This document shows, one piece after another, positions 44,950-55,840 of a stretch of 64,000 nt of DNA. Numbering within the stretch: the first letter of the stretch is position 1; each line of letters begins with the position of its first letter. The notes below the pieces were generated by a model that was not told where the DNA came from, searched no databases, and saw nothing but the letters and a program-made list of their open reading frames with translations. A program made the position numbers and the translations under genes. The stretch is from Valencia hispanica. Its lineage: Eukaryota; Chordata; Actinopteri; Cyprinodontiformes; Valenciidae. The DNA lies in NCBI GenBank assembly GCA_963556495.2, contig OY747712.1:4805634-4869633 (forward strand), in the 5' to 3' direction.

Positions 44950-47028
44950 TGGGATGCCGTCTGTAAAGTTACACAGTCAGAAATTAACAACAATAATTTG
45001 GATTATTTAGCCTGTCATGAGATAAATAAATAGGGGCTCATTTTTCAGTAAATTTCTTCCCATGTCATTCATATATTACAAATGTCACACATTTCCTAAT
45101 TAAATATTTAGTTTGTAGACTAAATATTTAGGTTTCAAATAAAGTATTTAGCTCCAAATGAAGTATGTTTGTGAACTAAATATTTATTTAGCAATGTAAA
45201 TATTTAGATAACGGAATATTTTTTACAAACTAAATATAATTTGTAAACTAAATATTTAGTTTTGAACTAAATAGTTAGCAAGCTATACGAACTAAAAGTT
45301 TAGGTTACAAATTAAATATTTAGCCCCCAACAAAATATAATTTGTAATTTAAATATTTAGTATTGAACTAAATATTTAGTTAGTAAATATTTATTTAGTT
45401 AGCTAAATATTTATTTTGGTAGTAAATAACAAACCCCCAGACGGTCGTGGCAGATGGCCGTTCCTACTGAGCCTGGTTCTGTTGCAGGTTTCTTCCTGTT
45501 AAAGGGGAGTTTTTCCTCTCCACCGTCGCTACATGCCTGCTCAGTATGAGGGATTGCTGAAGGATTGCTGTGGTTGGAAAGTCTGCATCAACGGGGCCCA
45601 ACCTCACGCCAATGACTGACGCAATCTGCTGGGATTCCTTAAATAGGAAACTTTTTAACTGATTGGAATGTTTGTATAATTGTATTGAAATGACTTCTTG
45701 TTAAGTGCCTTGAGATGACATCTGTTGTGAATTGGCGCTATATAAATAAACTGAATTGAAATATTTATTTAGTTAGCTAAATATTTTGTTTACGACTGAA
45801 TTTTGTTTTTTACAAACTAAATAGTTAGCTCAAATAAATACAATTTGTAAACTAAATATCTAGTTTCAAGCTAAATATTTAGTTTACGAACTTTTTTTAT
45901 CAAGAAAATCAACAAATCTCACTAGGTAAATATTTAGCTCCAAACAAAATATATTTTGTAAATTAAATATTTAGTTTCCAACAAAATATTTAGTTAGTAA
46001 GCTAAATATTTAATTTATGAGTGATTTTTAAAACAAACTAAATAATTAGCTCAAACAAAATATAATTTGTAAACTAAATATTTAGTTTAAGAACCAAATA
46101 TTTAGGTTACAAATTAAATATTCTGCTCCAAATGAAATATTATTTTTAAACTAAAAACTTAGTTTAAAAACTAAATATTTAGTTTGAGAACTAAATATTA
46201 AACATTTAGTACAAATTAAATATTTAGCTCCAAATTATATATATATATTTTTAAAGTTTTTTGGGCCTGAGTGGCCTTTGTTGACAGTGGACAGAGTTTT
46301 GAAGGGGGAGAGAAGTGGGGGAACACTGCACCACGCGACGCCCCATATATTATTTCTAAACTAAATACTTAATTAGCAAGCTAAATATTTAGTTTACAAA
46401 CAAATTATTTTACAAACTAAACTAAATATTTAGTTTACGAACTAAATATTTCGTTTCAAAACAAAAAATATATATTTAGCTCCAAACTAAATATTACTTT
46501 TAAGCTAAATACTTAATTAGCAAGCTAAATATTTAGTTTACCAACTTTTTTTATTTTAAAATCTCCAAAATTTACAAATTTAATATTTATCTCCATACAA
46601 AATATAATTTGTAAATTAAATATTTAGTTTCCAACGAAATATTTAGTTAGTAAGCTAAATATTTAGTTTACAAACAAATTATTTTACAAGCTAAATATTT
46701 AGTTTACAAACAAATTATTTTACAAACGAAATATTTAGTTTACGAGTTTCAAAACAAAAAAGTATATATTTAGCTCCAAACAAAATATTATTTATATATC
46801 AAATATTTAGTTTCGAACTAAATATTTAGTTATCAAGCTACATATTTTGTTTGTAAAATAAACATTTATCTTATTAAGTGAATATGCATTTGAAACTGAC
46901 ATTTATAAATGAATACATCGATGCAAATATGATATTGAAAAATGAATGCCTACTTTTTTTTGTCTCTGGCTAAATAATCCAGATAATTGCATTTTAATTT
47001 TAGACTGTGTAACTTTACAATCGGCACC
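44950..47028. mobile_element. TIR element carrying a ~1.8-kb AAATATTTAGTTT tandem array
   Basis: The left end (GGGATGCCGTCTGTAAAGTT, ACACAGTCAGAAATTAAC, TTTGGATTATTTAGCC) and the inverted right end (GGGTGCCGATTGTAAAGTT, ACACAGTCTAAAATTAAAAT, TCTGGATTATTTAGCC) are near-identical inverted repeats, and both continue inward with a GAATGAATAA/TCATTTTTCA-type block. Between them lie degenerate ~20-24 bp units (AACTAAATATTTAGTTTACA) over ~1.8 kb, interrupted by a LINE/SINE tail at 45436-45770 and by unrelated text at about 46245-46345. Single-ended relatives lie at 36930-37220 and 62595-62700. No transposase frame. Confidence 0.78.
45436..45770 (+). mobile_element. Retroposon 3'-tail insertion within the AAATATTTAG array
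   Basis: Contains GCAGATGGCCGTTCCTACTG, TCTTCCTGTTAAAGGGGAGT, CAGTATGAGGGATTGCTG, and the terminal GGCGCTATATAAATAAACTG with an AATTGAA tail. This is a widespread fish retroposon 3' module. A second, inverted copy lies at 55690-55840. Array units resume immediately on either side. Confidence 0.8.
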
Positions 47029-48002
47029 CAGCCAAAGAAAAGAACTTTTAATTACTGTTCCAGTCTGTATGTTGGGTTTTGATGTTTGCTGCAGAAATGA
47101 AGATGTTGGATGATCTTCACCGCCTCCAACATGAACCAACAATCTCATTTTCATGTTGGAAATCAGCTGAAATGTAAGGAAACACCCCGTCAGATGTTTA
47201 CATCACAGCGCGCGACTGTGCGTGTGCGTGGCGGGTCCTCGGGAGCGCGCATCCACACATCTGTCTCTGCTGACGATCGCGTTTGGGTTTTTTTTTTTTT
47301 TGCTTGTTCCCGTCGTGAACGCATCAAAGTGTGCGCGCACGTCACGTCGGCGCCGGTGCTGATGAAGGCTGCCCTCCTCCTCCTCCTCCTCCTCCTCCCT
47401 CATCATCCTCAGTTTCAGCATCGAGCTTCTTCACGCAGCAGCAGTCTCCGCTCCTCATCCTCCGGTGTCCACCTTCCTCCTCCTCGGTTCCTCTGCAGGT
47501 GGATGGAGGCTGGCAGCCCCGGAGACGCGCACCATGCTCGGACTCTGCAGCTGGTAGGACTCGGTGTTTTCCCTCTGAGGTGATGATTCTTGTCGCTCCG
47601 AGGAAGGGATGGATGGATGGATGGAAACTGAGGAATTGTTGCCTGCCTGTGTTCATCTTTATTTATTCCCAGGGTTCCGATGAGCTTCATAACAGATTGA
47701 TTTGCATATTTTCCCAGATGTAAAAACCCGCAGCTGGGAGTTTATTGGAGTTTGTGGTGAACAATCGCAGCTTTTCCGACAATCAGGGCGTGTTTTACGC
47801 ACAGCTCGGATCCGATTCCCGTTGGCTGCAGATGCCGATGCTTTCTGAAATCGCTTTTTCTCCTTTTTCTCCACATCCTCCTCCTCCCTCATTGCTTCAT
47901 CCCTCTGTCCTCCTCCAGGCTCATCGCTGAGGACCTCCCCGCTCCCCGGAGACCTCATCCCGGAACGACCCGCGGCTGAACACCGGGTGTCTGGTGCGGA
48001 TC

Positions 48003-48068
48003 ATGGCATGCAGCACACACCGGCCCTCCAGCACTGACCATGGGGCTCCGGTCCAGGACCGTCGCTAG
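48003..48068 (+). promoter_or_regulatory. Upstream ORF overlapping the kcnq3 start codon
   Basis: An ATG at 48003 opens a 21-codon frame ending TAG at 48066-48068, out of frame (+1) with the kcnq3 ATG at 48040. If the transcript starts upstream, ribosomes using it would bypass the main start. Its own context (GGATCATGG) is only moderate, with +4 G, whereas the main start is GACCATGG. A seven-codon uORF also occurs at 47532. Regulatory effect is inference. Confidence 0.5.
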
Positions 48069-48368
48069 CGGCTCCGAGGAGCAGAAGAAGACCCCCGGGG
48101 CTCCCGTTCCTCCTCCCGGGGACCTGCTGGACCAGAGCGGCGGCGGCGGCGGCGGAGGGGCGGACAAAGATGGGGCCCTGCTGCTTGTGGGCCGGGAGGA
48201 CTTCAAACGGGGCACTCAGGGCATCACCATCGGGCTGCTGGCCAAGACCCCCCTGAGCTACACCCGGCCAGTAAAGAGGAACAACATCCGCAAGAGGAAG
48301 ATCCAGAACCTGATCTATGACACGCTGGAGAGGCCGAGAGGCTGGGCCCTGCTCTACCACGCCTTCGT
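48040..48368 (+). CDS. kcnq3: Voltage-gated potassium channel subunit Kv7.3, first coding exon
   Basis: The exon encodes 109 full codons from MGLRSR and ends at 48368, two bases into a Val codon, at a GTGAGT donor. Residues 34-40 are a seven-Gly run encoded by near-perfect GGC repeats. The conserved part follows: [34 protein letters not shown], then [20 protein letters not shown] leading into transmembrane helix S1. This is the KCNQ3 N-terminus; vertebrate KCNQ3 shares MGL-, ADKDGTLLLEG-like, [16 protein letters not shown] and the [12 protein letters not shown] boundary. KCNQ3 forms M-current channels with KCNQ2 in neurons (family knowledge). Remaining exons lie beyond 64000; intron 1 is long in vertebrates. 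The start is supported by the GACCATGG context and homology of MGL. Confidence 0.95.
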
Positions 48369-49310
48369 GTGAGTATACCTGCTGCAGGTTCCCCGAGGAA
48401 TCCTCCATAGGCCTGCAACCCAACACTGCTGCTTGCTGGGGGGATGAAATTTACCCGTCGGTCGTGCGACTTGCACAGCTTGCGGGTGTTCGCTGAGATT
48501 CCGCTCATATAGCTCGTTGGTGTGAAGGCGAGCTGTGCGTCCTGAAGAGGAGTCGTGTGGATCCTGTGAAACTTCTGAGAGCCACTTTAAATTACATCAT
48601 CTGAGCCTCCAACTGGCGCTCCACCAGTCTGAGCCGGTTTCTGCTTGGATGTTTGAGTTATAGATCGTGGATGAAGAGCTGAAAAGCTCAATGACCGACT
48701 GCCTGAATGTAAATCATCTGCATGCAGAGTGTGAATATTATAGTCCAGGCTGACGCTCTGCAGACTGAAGCTACAATGATTGCGATGGAAAAAAAAAACA
48801 GAAAAACAAGATTTAATGAGCTTTTCCTCAAATTATCAGCATTTAACGGGTAAATGTTTAAAATGTTTGAAACTTTGTTTTAAAAAGTTTCCAATTTCGG
48901 TATCTTGGTTTCAATTTCTCAGGTCGGTGCACAGCTAGTCTGATGGCAGAGGAGCCGCAGGTTTCTAACCCCGGAGTTTCTCTTGTTTTCACGGGTTTTA
49001 TTTCGCCTTTTATAACCTTTTGTATGCATGAAAACAAAAATATGATATTAGATAAATAACTTTATTATAGTATTTATGTGGGACACTGTGGTGGGGGGGG
49101 GCGGAGCTCCTTCCATTCAGCTTCCAGCTGCTGCTGCAAAACAACACAGACGTCACCTACTAATTCCTGGAAGAAACATTTTTAACACATTATTACAGCC
49201 AGATGTCCAGTCTGCTTATACTTTATTGCTACTTTAAGAGAAAGGCATCAACGAGGGCAGCTAAGTGGGGTCCTTCGGCTCAGTAACCTTAGCAAAGGTT
49301 CAGTTCCCTT
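48369..49310 (+). other. Start of kcnq3 intron 1, no repeat recognised
   Basis: Begins with the GTGAGT donor. Unique sequence with an A-run near 48789 and a G-run near 49092. No further exon is recognised in the window. Confidence 0.6.
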
Positions 49311-49316
49311 TGCAAA

Positions 49317-52300
49317 AAGTAGTGTACTTTAAGTTCATTTTATCAGGTATACTTCTTTGTACTAAATTGGAACATTTTAAAATTTATTGAAGTATACATT
49401 AAGGGTACTGAAATGTGAACTAGAAGTAAATACCTAGTAAACTACCAGTATAGTACTTAAAATATACTTGTTACATACCTAGTAGACTAGCAGTATAGTA
49501 CTTAAAATGTACTTGTTACATACCTAGTAGACTAGCATTGTAGTACTTAAAATGTACTTGTTACATATCTAGTAGACTAGCACTATAGTACTTAAAATGT
49601 ACTTGTTACATACCTAGTAGACTAGCACTATAGTACTTAAAATGTACTTGTTACATACCTAGTAGACTAGTACTATAGTACTTAAAATGTACTTGTTACA
49701 TACCTAGTAGACTAGCACTATAGTACTTAAAATGTACTTGTTACATACCTAGTAGACTAGCACTATAGTACTTAAAATGTACTTGTTACATACCTAGTAG
49801 ACTAGTACTATAGTACTTAAAATGTACTTGTTACATACCTAGTAGACTAGCACTATAGTACTTAAAATGTACTTGTTACATACCTAGTAGACTAGCACTA
49901 TAGTACTTAAAATGTACTTGTACTTGTTACATACCTAGTAGACTAGCACTATAGTACTTAAAATGTACTTGTACTTGTTACATAACTAGTAGACTAGCAC
50001 TATAGTACTTAAAATGTACTTGTTACATACCTAGTAGACTAGCACTATAGTACTTAAAATGTACTTGTACTTGTTACATACCTAGTAGACTAGCACTATA
50101 GTACTTAAAATGTACTTGTTACATACCTAGTAGACTAGCACTATAGTACTTAAAATGTACTTGTACTTGTTACATACCTAGTAGACTAGCACTATAGTAC
50201 TTAAAATGTACTTGTACTTGTTACATACCTAGTAGACTAGCACTATAGTACTTAAAATGTACTTGTTACATACCTAGTAGACTAGCACTATAGTACTTAA
50301 AATGTACTTGTTACATACCTAGTAGACTAGCACTATAGTACTTAAAATATACTTGTTACATACCTAGTAGACTAGCACTATAGTACTTAAAATGTACTTG
50401 TTACATACCTAGTAGACTAGTACTATAGTACTTAAAATGTACTTGTACTTGTTACATACCTAGTAGACTAGCACTATAGTACTTAAAATGTACTTGTTAC
50501 ATACCTAGTAGACTAGCACTATAGTACTTAAAATATACTTGTTACATACCTAGTAGACTAGCACTATAGTACTTAAAATGTACTTGTTACATACCTAGTA
50601 GACTAGCACTATAGTACTTAAAATGTACTTGTTACATACCTAGTAGACTAGCACTATAGTACTTAAAATGTACTTGTACTTGTTACATACCTAGTAGACT
50701 AGCACTATAGTACTTAAAATGTACTTGTTACATACCTAGTAGACTAGCACTATAGTACTTAAAATGTACTTGTACTTGTTACATAACTAGTAGACTAGCA
50801 CTATAGTACTTAAAATGTACTTGTTACATACCTAGTAGACTAGCACTATAGTACTTAAAATGTACTTGTTACATACCTAGTAGACTAGCACTATAGTACT
50901 TAAAATGTACTTGTTACATACCTAGTAGACTAGCACTATAGTACTTAAAATGTACTTGTACTTGTTACATACCTAGTAGACTAGCACTATAGTACTTAAA
51001 ATGTACTTGTACTTGTTACATAACTAGTAGACTAGCACTATAGTACTTAAAATGTACTTGTTACATAACTAGTAGACTAGCACTATAGTACTTAAAATGT
51101 ACTTGTACTTGTTACATACCTAGTAGACTAGCACTATAGTACTTAAAATGTACTTGTTACATACCTAGTAGACTAGCACTATAGTACTTAAAATGTACTT
51201 GTTACATACCTAGTAGACTAGCACTATAGTACTTAAAATGTACTTGTACTTGTTACATACCTAGTAGACTAGCACTATAGTACTTAAAATGTACTTGTTA
51301 CATACCTAGTAGACTAGCACTATAGTACTTAAAATGTACTTGTTACATACCTAGTAGACTAGCACTATAGTACTTAAAATGTACTTGTACTTGTTACATA
51401 CCTAGTAGACTAGCACTATAGTACTTAAAATGTACTTGTTACATACCTAGTAGACTAGCACTATAGTACTTAAAATGTACTTGTACTTGTTACATACCTA
51501 GTAGACTAGCACTATAGTACTTAAAATGTACTTGTTACATACCTAGTAGACTAGCACTATAGTACTTAAAATATACTTGTTACATACCTAGTAGACTAGC
51601 ACTATAGTACTTAAAATGTACTTGTTACATACCTAGTAGACTAGCACTATAGTACTTAAAATGTACTTGTACTTGTTACATACCTAGTAGACTAGCACTA
51701 TAGTACTTAAAATGTACTTGTTACATACCTAGTAGACTAGCACTATAGTACTTAAAATGTACTTGTACTTGTTACATACCTAGTAGACTAGCACTATAGT
51801 ACCTAAAATGTACTTGTACTTGTTACATAACTAGTAGACTAGCACTATAGTACTTAAAATGTACTTGTTACATACCTAGTAGACTAGCACTATAGTACTT
51901 AAAATGTACTTGTACTTGTTACATACCTAGTAGACTAGCACTATAGTACTTAAAATGTACTTGTTACATACCTAGTAGACTAGCACTATAGTACTTAAAA
52001 TGTACTTGTTACATACCTAGTAGACTAGCACTATAGTACTTAAAATGTACTTGTTACATAACTAGTAGACTAGCACTATAGTACTTAAAATGTACTTGTA
52101 CTTGTTACATAGCTAGTAGACTAGCACTATAGTACTTAAAATGTACTTGTTACATACCTAGTAGACTAGCACTATAGTACTTAAAATGTACTTGTTACAT
52201 ACCTAGTAGACTAGCACTATAGTACTTAAAATATACTTGTTACATACCAAGTAGACTAGCACTATAGTACTTAAAATGTACTTGTTACATACCTAGTAGA

Positions 52301-52929
52301 CTAGCACTATAGTACTTAAAATGTACTTGTACTTGTTACATACCAAGTAGACTAGCACTATAGTACTTAAAATATACTTGTTACATACCAAGTAGACTAG
52401 CACTATAGTACTTAAAATGTACTTGTACTTGTTACATACCTAGTAGACTAGCACTATAGTACTTAAAATGTACTTGTTACATACCTAGTAGACTAGCACT
52501 ATAGTACTTAAAATGTACTTGTACTTGTTACATACCTAGTAGACTAGCACTATAGTACTTAAAATGTACTTGTACTTGTTACATAACTAGTAGACTAGCA
52601 CTATAGTACTTAAAATGTACTTGTTACATAGCTAGTAGACTAGCACTATAGTACTTAAAATGTACTTGTACTTGTTACATACCTAGTAGACTAGCACTAT
52701 AGTACTTAAAATGTACTTGTTACATACCTAGTAGACTAGCACTATAGTACTTAAAATGTACTTGTACTTGTTACATACCTAGTAGACTAGCAGTTTAGTA
52801 CTTACATTCACGTTTCAGTTTTTGAAGTATACTTAAAGTATCCCCAAAGTATACTTCAATAAACTTGAAAATGTTCCAATTTAGTACGAAGAAGTATACT
52901 TGATCAAATAAACTTCAGGTATACTACTT
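49317..52929. mobile_element. TIR element bearing a ~3.4-kb internal satellite (kcnq3 intron 1)
   Basis: The left end AAGTAGTGTACTTTAAGTT and the inverted right end AAGTAGTATACCTGAAGTT begin terminal inverted repeats that run >100 bp. Shared blocks include ATCAGGTATACTTCTTTGTA against ATCAAGTATACTTCTTCGTA, the identical ACTAAATTGGAACATTTT, and TTTATTGAAGTATAC. The satellite (49432-52805) fills everything between. No coding sequence is present. The inverted ends and the array share GTACTT/AGTATAC vocabulary, so the repeat unit probably derived from subterminal element sequence. No clear target duplication was found. Confidence 0.85.
49432..52805 (+). repeat. Satellite array of 45-bp units with a 51-bp length variant, ~70 copies
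   Basis: The unit reads GTACTTAAAATGTACTTG followed by TTACATACCTAGTAGACTAG and CACTATA (45 bp). Roughly a third of the units carry an extra TACTTG, giving 51 bp. Other recurring variants are ATACTTG for GTACTTG, ACATAACTAG, ACATAGCTAG, ACATACCAAG, and TAGTACTA for AGCACTA. The first ~10 units are all 45 bp; further in, 45- and 51-bp units mix in repeated combinations, which suggests higher-order turnover. Identity between interior units is very high; edge units (49432-49520 and the last) diverge. Confidence 0.97.
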
Positions 52930-53189
52930 ACATTAAAACGTTGGTCCATGTTCCCAAACTGGAGGCTTAAGCAACAGAATTTGGCCTTGAAGCTCCTGCT
53001 CTCATTGAAGAGTTGCTGGTTTTAACTTCCGCTAGCTGAGCGACGCTGTTTCTGTTTATGGAGTCGCATCATGTGTTGCTGGATAAAGTGCAGGTACCGA
53101 GTTACGGTACTTTTCCATGTGCCGTAGGCTACCACTGACCCGCGCCGTTACAGCGCCGCTTTACGCCGTCGCGGTAATGAACCTTTAAC

Positions 53190-53400
53190 GTCTTTTATTA
53201 GGATTTCATGTGATAGGCCGTCATAAAGTGGAGCATAATTGTTAGGTGGAAGAAGAAAAACGCTGGATGCTTTTCAGCATTTTTTGTTTTTGTTGTTTTT
53301 TACAAATAAAAAACAGAAAAAATTAATTAGTAGGCTATTCAGCCCCCTTTTGCTCTGATACCCCTAAATACATCCGGTTTTTGGGTCGCTGTTCTGCAGG
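53190..53400. mobile_element. Tc1-like non-autonomous remnant
   Basis: Contains GATTTCATGTGATAGGCCGT, AAGTGGAGCATAATTGTTAG, GTGGAAGAAGAAAAACG, and TTCAGCCCCCTTTTGCTCTG ahead of ATACCCCTAAATA, matching the layout of a common fish Tc1-related repeat. The GACCAACACAAAG and GAAGTGGAAGGAA phrases at 10560-10610 are the same family. Confidence 0.6.
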
Positions 53401-55685
53401 TTATCTCTGCGCCTGATTGGACGATCGGTTTTGTCTCACTGATTAATATTCTGTGTATGTTTTTACAGAGCTGTGGACTTTTGACTTGCTTCAGCTCGTT
53501 GGACTCGTTTCAGCGTTTTTTGTTGTTTGTTTTTTTTGCTTCGTTTTGTTTTTTGTAAGTCTGTCTGCGGTGAGGAAAAGCATTTATTTTAACCGTTCAG
53601 TCCTGTTGTATATTTAATTTGATCTCGCTGTTTGTTGTCTGTTGCTGACAGAGGTGCAAACGCATCAGTTGCAACCAGAGCTATACAACCTGAATTCAGC
53701 TCAAATTCTCTCACAAAGCTGTAAATACAATCTGTATTATTGAAATGTGGGTCTTTAAAACAGAAAGTCTACCAAAGGTTTAAATCTAGCTTTGTTAAAG
53801 AAACAATTCTCCCCATTAATCAAACATTAATTCATACTTAATTCATTCATTATCTGCTGCTGCTGCTTCTCGTCAAAGTTGGACCGAATGTTTTGAGTTT
53901 CTCTCCCCGTAACCTTGAGCAGAAACGTCGTGCATGCGTTGCTTTCATCGTGCGCCTCTTGCCTGCTTCGCCAAGCGTGCAGCAGCCAGGTTTTTCCTTC
54001 TGCTTCTGTCGGGTGGGAGTCCTTATCAAAGTGACCTCATGTGTTGGTTCTGCTGTGAAATCCTCTCGCCTCCACAGGATGCAATGAAAGCACCGCTCCC
54101 TTTTTTATTTTGTTGTTGTCTCTCATGTGGCGCTGGTTTTAGAGCGGCTGCATAAATGCCTTCAAATATGTGCAGTTTGCTGAGGTTATTAGCAAAATAT
54201 GTTTCCTGAGTTGCGCACATGAAGGCGTAAAAGAAGCATGACTCAGAAGGCTGAAGGTGTTTTGCATGCTTCATGTTTCCTGTTACCGTCCTGCTGGGGG
54301 TTCCTTCTCCATCTGCACCGCCAGGCTGGATTTGCTTCATTGGGGAATACTTGGACCCGTGGTGGGCGGCGGTGTCGTCTGAACGGGTCAACCAGGTTCG
54401 GTCATGCGGTCGTCCTCCCACACTTTGACTATTAATATCGGACACGGTTATTTTACTAAGACGTCTGAGGCTCGCCGGTCTTAGCTGGATGGAGGTTGAC
54501 ATACTGCAGCATGAACCTTCCTGAGCTCAGGCTACATGTGTAATTCAGGACTTCTTTATTTATCCATATGTTGCACTTTTTCAGTAAAAAAAAAACCCAA
54601 TCAGCCGCAGATTTGGCTGGAAAGGGTGGTTGGTTGGGATGTTAAAACATTTCTCTCATTCGACAGACTTGGACGCATATTTTAAAAATCAATCAGTTGA
54701 GGAACACAGTGTGAGTGTCAGTAACTGTTTCTCACACTGTTTAAGATTCACAAATAATTAGGAAATTAGGAGGAGAGGGAGGTTTTGACCCCTTAATTAA
54801 GACTTATATGGGGGGGGGGGGATAAAACGCATTTTGATGGTGATCAGAGGTACAAAAATGTTTAAATGAATTCTTTTTTAGATCATCTCCTCAGTTAATC
54901 CTATTTTTGCAGTTTTCTGGATATGAATGACGTTTTCTTTCAGTAAACCTTTAGCTTACTGAAAGTTTAGCTCAACGTGGCATCAGGCTTCTGTTATGTT
55001 AATGAGGTGAAGTTGATTTGTAGCGTCTGAAGGGTCGGTTTAAAGACTCGTTTAATCTGTTTTGACTGTAGAAAGTACGCTGCTGTTGAATAGAGGAAGT
55101 GGCTTTAGATTTCATCTTTCTAACACCTACTTCTAAGGTTGTAACGGTACACAAAAACCACGGCTCGGAACATTTTCACTTTAATCAAGAAGAATAAATA
55201 CAAATATCCATATGACAGCATTAAACAAAGAACCTTTTTTCCTGAATTTCTCCCTTTGATTTCTTACAGTTAACTTGATGTTATGTTCTATAACTTGAAA
55301 AAGTTGAAAGTATAGAACTGATTGGAGATTTGATTGGATAAAAAAAAAAATAGTACAAGCAGACATAGCCAGAGTAGAAAACCATATAACCACATGGAAA
55401 CAGTTGGTTTTAATGTTTAGAAATGTTTAAATAATACGTTGCTCATATTTGGGAATATAACTATAAATATAATATAATATAAATCACTTTGGAGTTGTTT
55501 TGATCTTTAGATCGCCTAGTTTTCCTAGCTATATTTGAACGCAGCATGGGTAGATGTTCCCTTCTCTTCAACTGGGATTCCTCTGACTTGCGTTTTATCC
55601 AAAATCAGGAGTTTTGGGCTGATTGGATGCTACTGGTAGCCATGTTGGATGTCAGCTGGTTTCTCTCTAGTATCAGTGATGTTTA
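53401..55685 (+). other. kcnq3 intron 1, no gene or repeat recognised
   Basis: Unique sequence with poly-A/T/G tracts (for example about 54811-54821). Open frames at 53893-54502 show no recognised domain. Confidence 0.45.
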
Positions 55686-55689
55686 CATT

Positions 55690-55840
55690 CAATTCAATTG
55701 AGTTTATGTATATAGCGCCAATTCACAACAGATGTCATCTCAAGGCACTTAACAAGAAGTAATTTCAATACATTTATACAAACATTCCAATCAGTTAAAA
55801 AGTTTCCTATTTAAGGAATCCCAGCAGTTTGCGTCAGTCA
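55690..55840 (-). mobile_element. Retroposon 3'-tail fragment (inverted copy)
   Basis: Inverted copy of the 3' module at 45600-45770: TTCAATTCAATTGAGTTTAT, TATATAGCGCCAATTCACAA and GATGTCATCTCAAGGCACTT, ending near TTTAAGGAATCCCAGCAG. Confidence 0.78.

Larger units (their letters stand above)
47190..48560 (+). promoter_or_regulatory. kcnq3: CpG-rich promoter / 5'UTR region of kcnq3
   Basis: The sequence switches from AT-rich repeats to GC-rich text dense in CG (GCGCGCGACTGTGCGTGTGC near 47208, GGGAGCGCGCATCC near 47241, CACGTCACGTCGGCGCCGG near 47340) and stays so through the first coding exon. It holds a CTC trinucleotide run (47374-47398) and a short GGAT run (47608-47623). This is the expected CpG-island promoter of a neuronal gene; the transcription start is not determinable here. 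Open frames on both strands at 47200-47720 are low-complexity shadows. Confidence 0.65.

Noticed and set aside
47200..47720. Coding exon upstream of kcnq3 (frames of 157, 130 and 104 codons)
   Set aside because: Overlapping frames on both strands over CTC and GGAT runs in a CpG-rich region. No family motif; the KCNQ3 N-terminus starts at 48040.
49432..52805. CRISPR-like array
   Set aside because: Units are contiguous direct repeats without unique spacers, in a vertebrate intron. It is a satellite.
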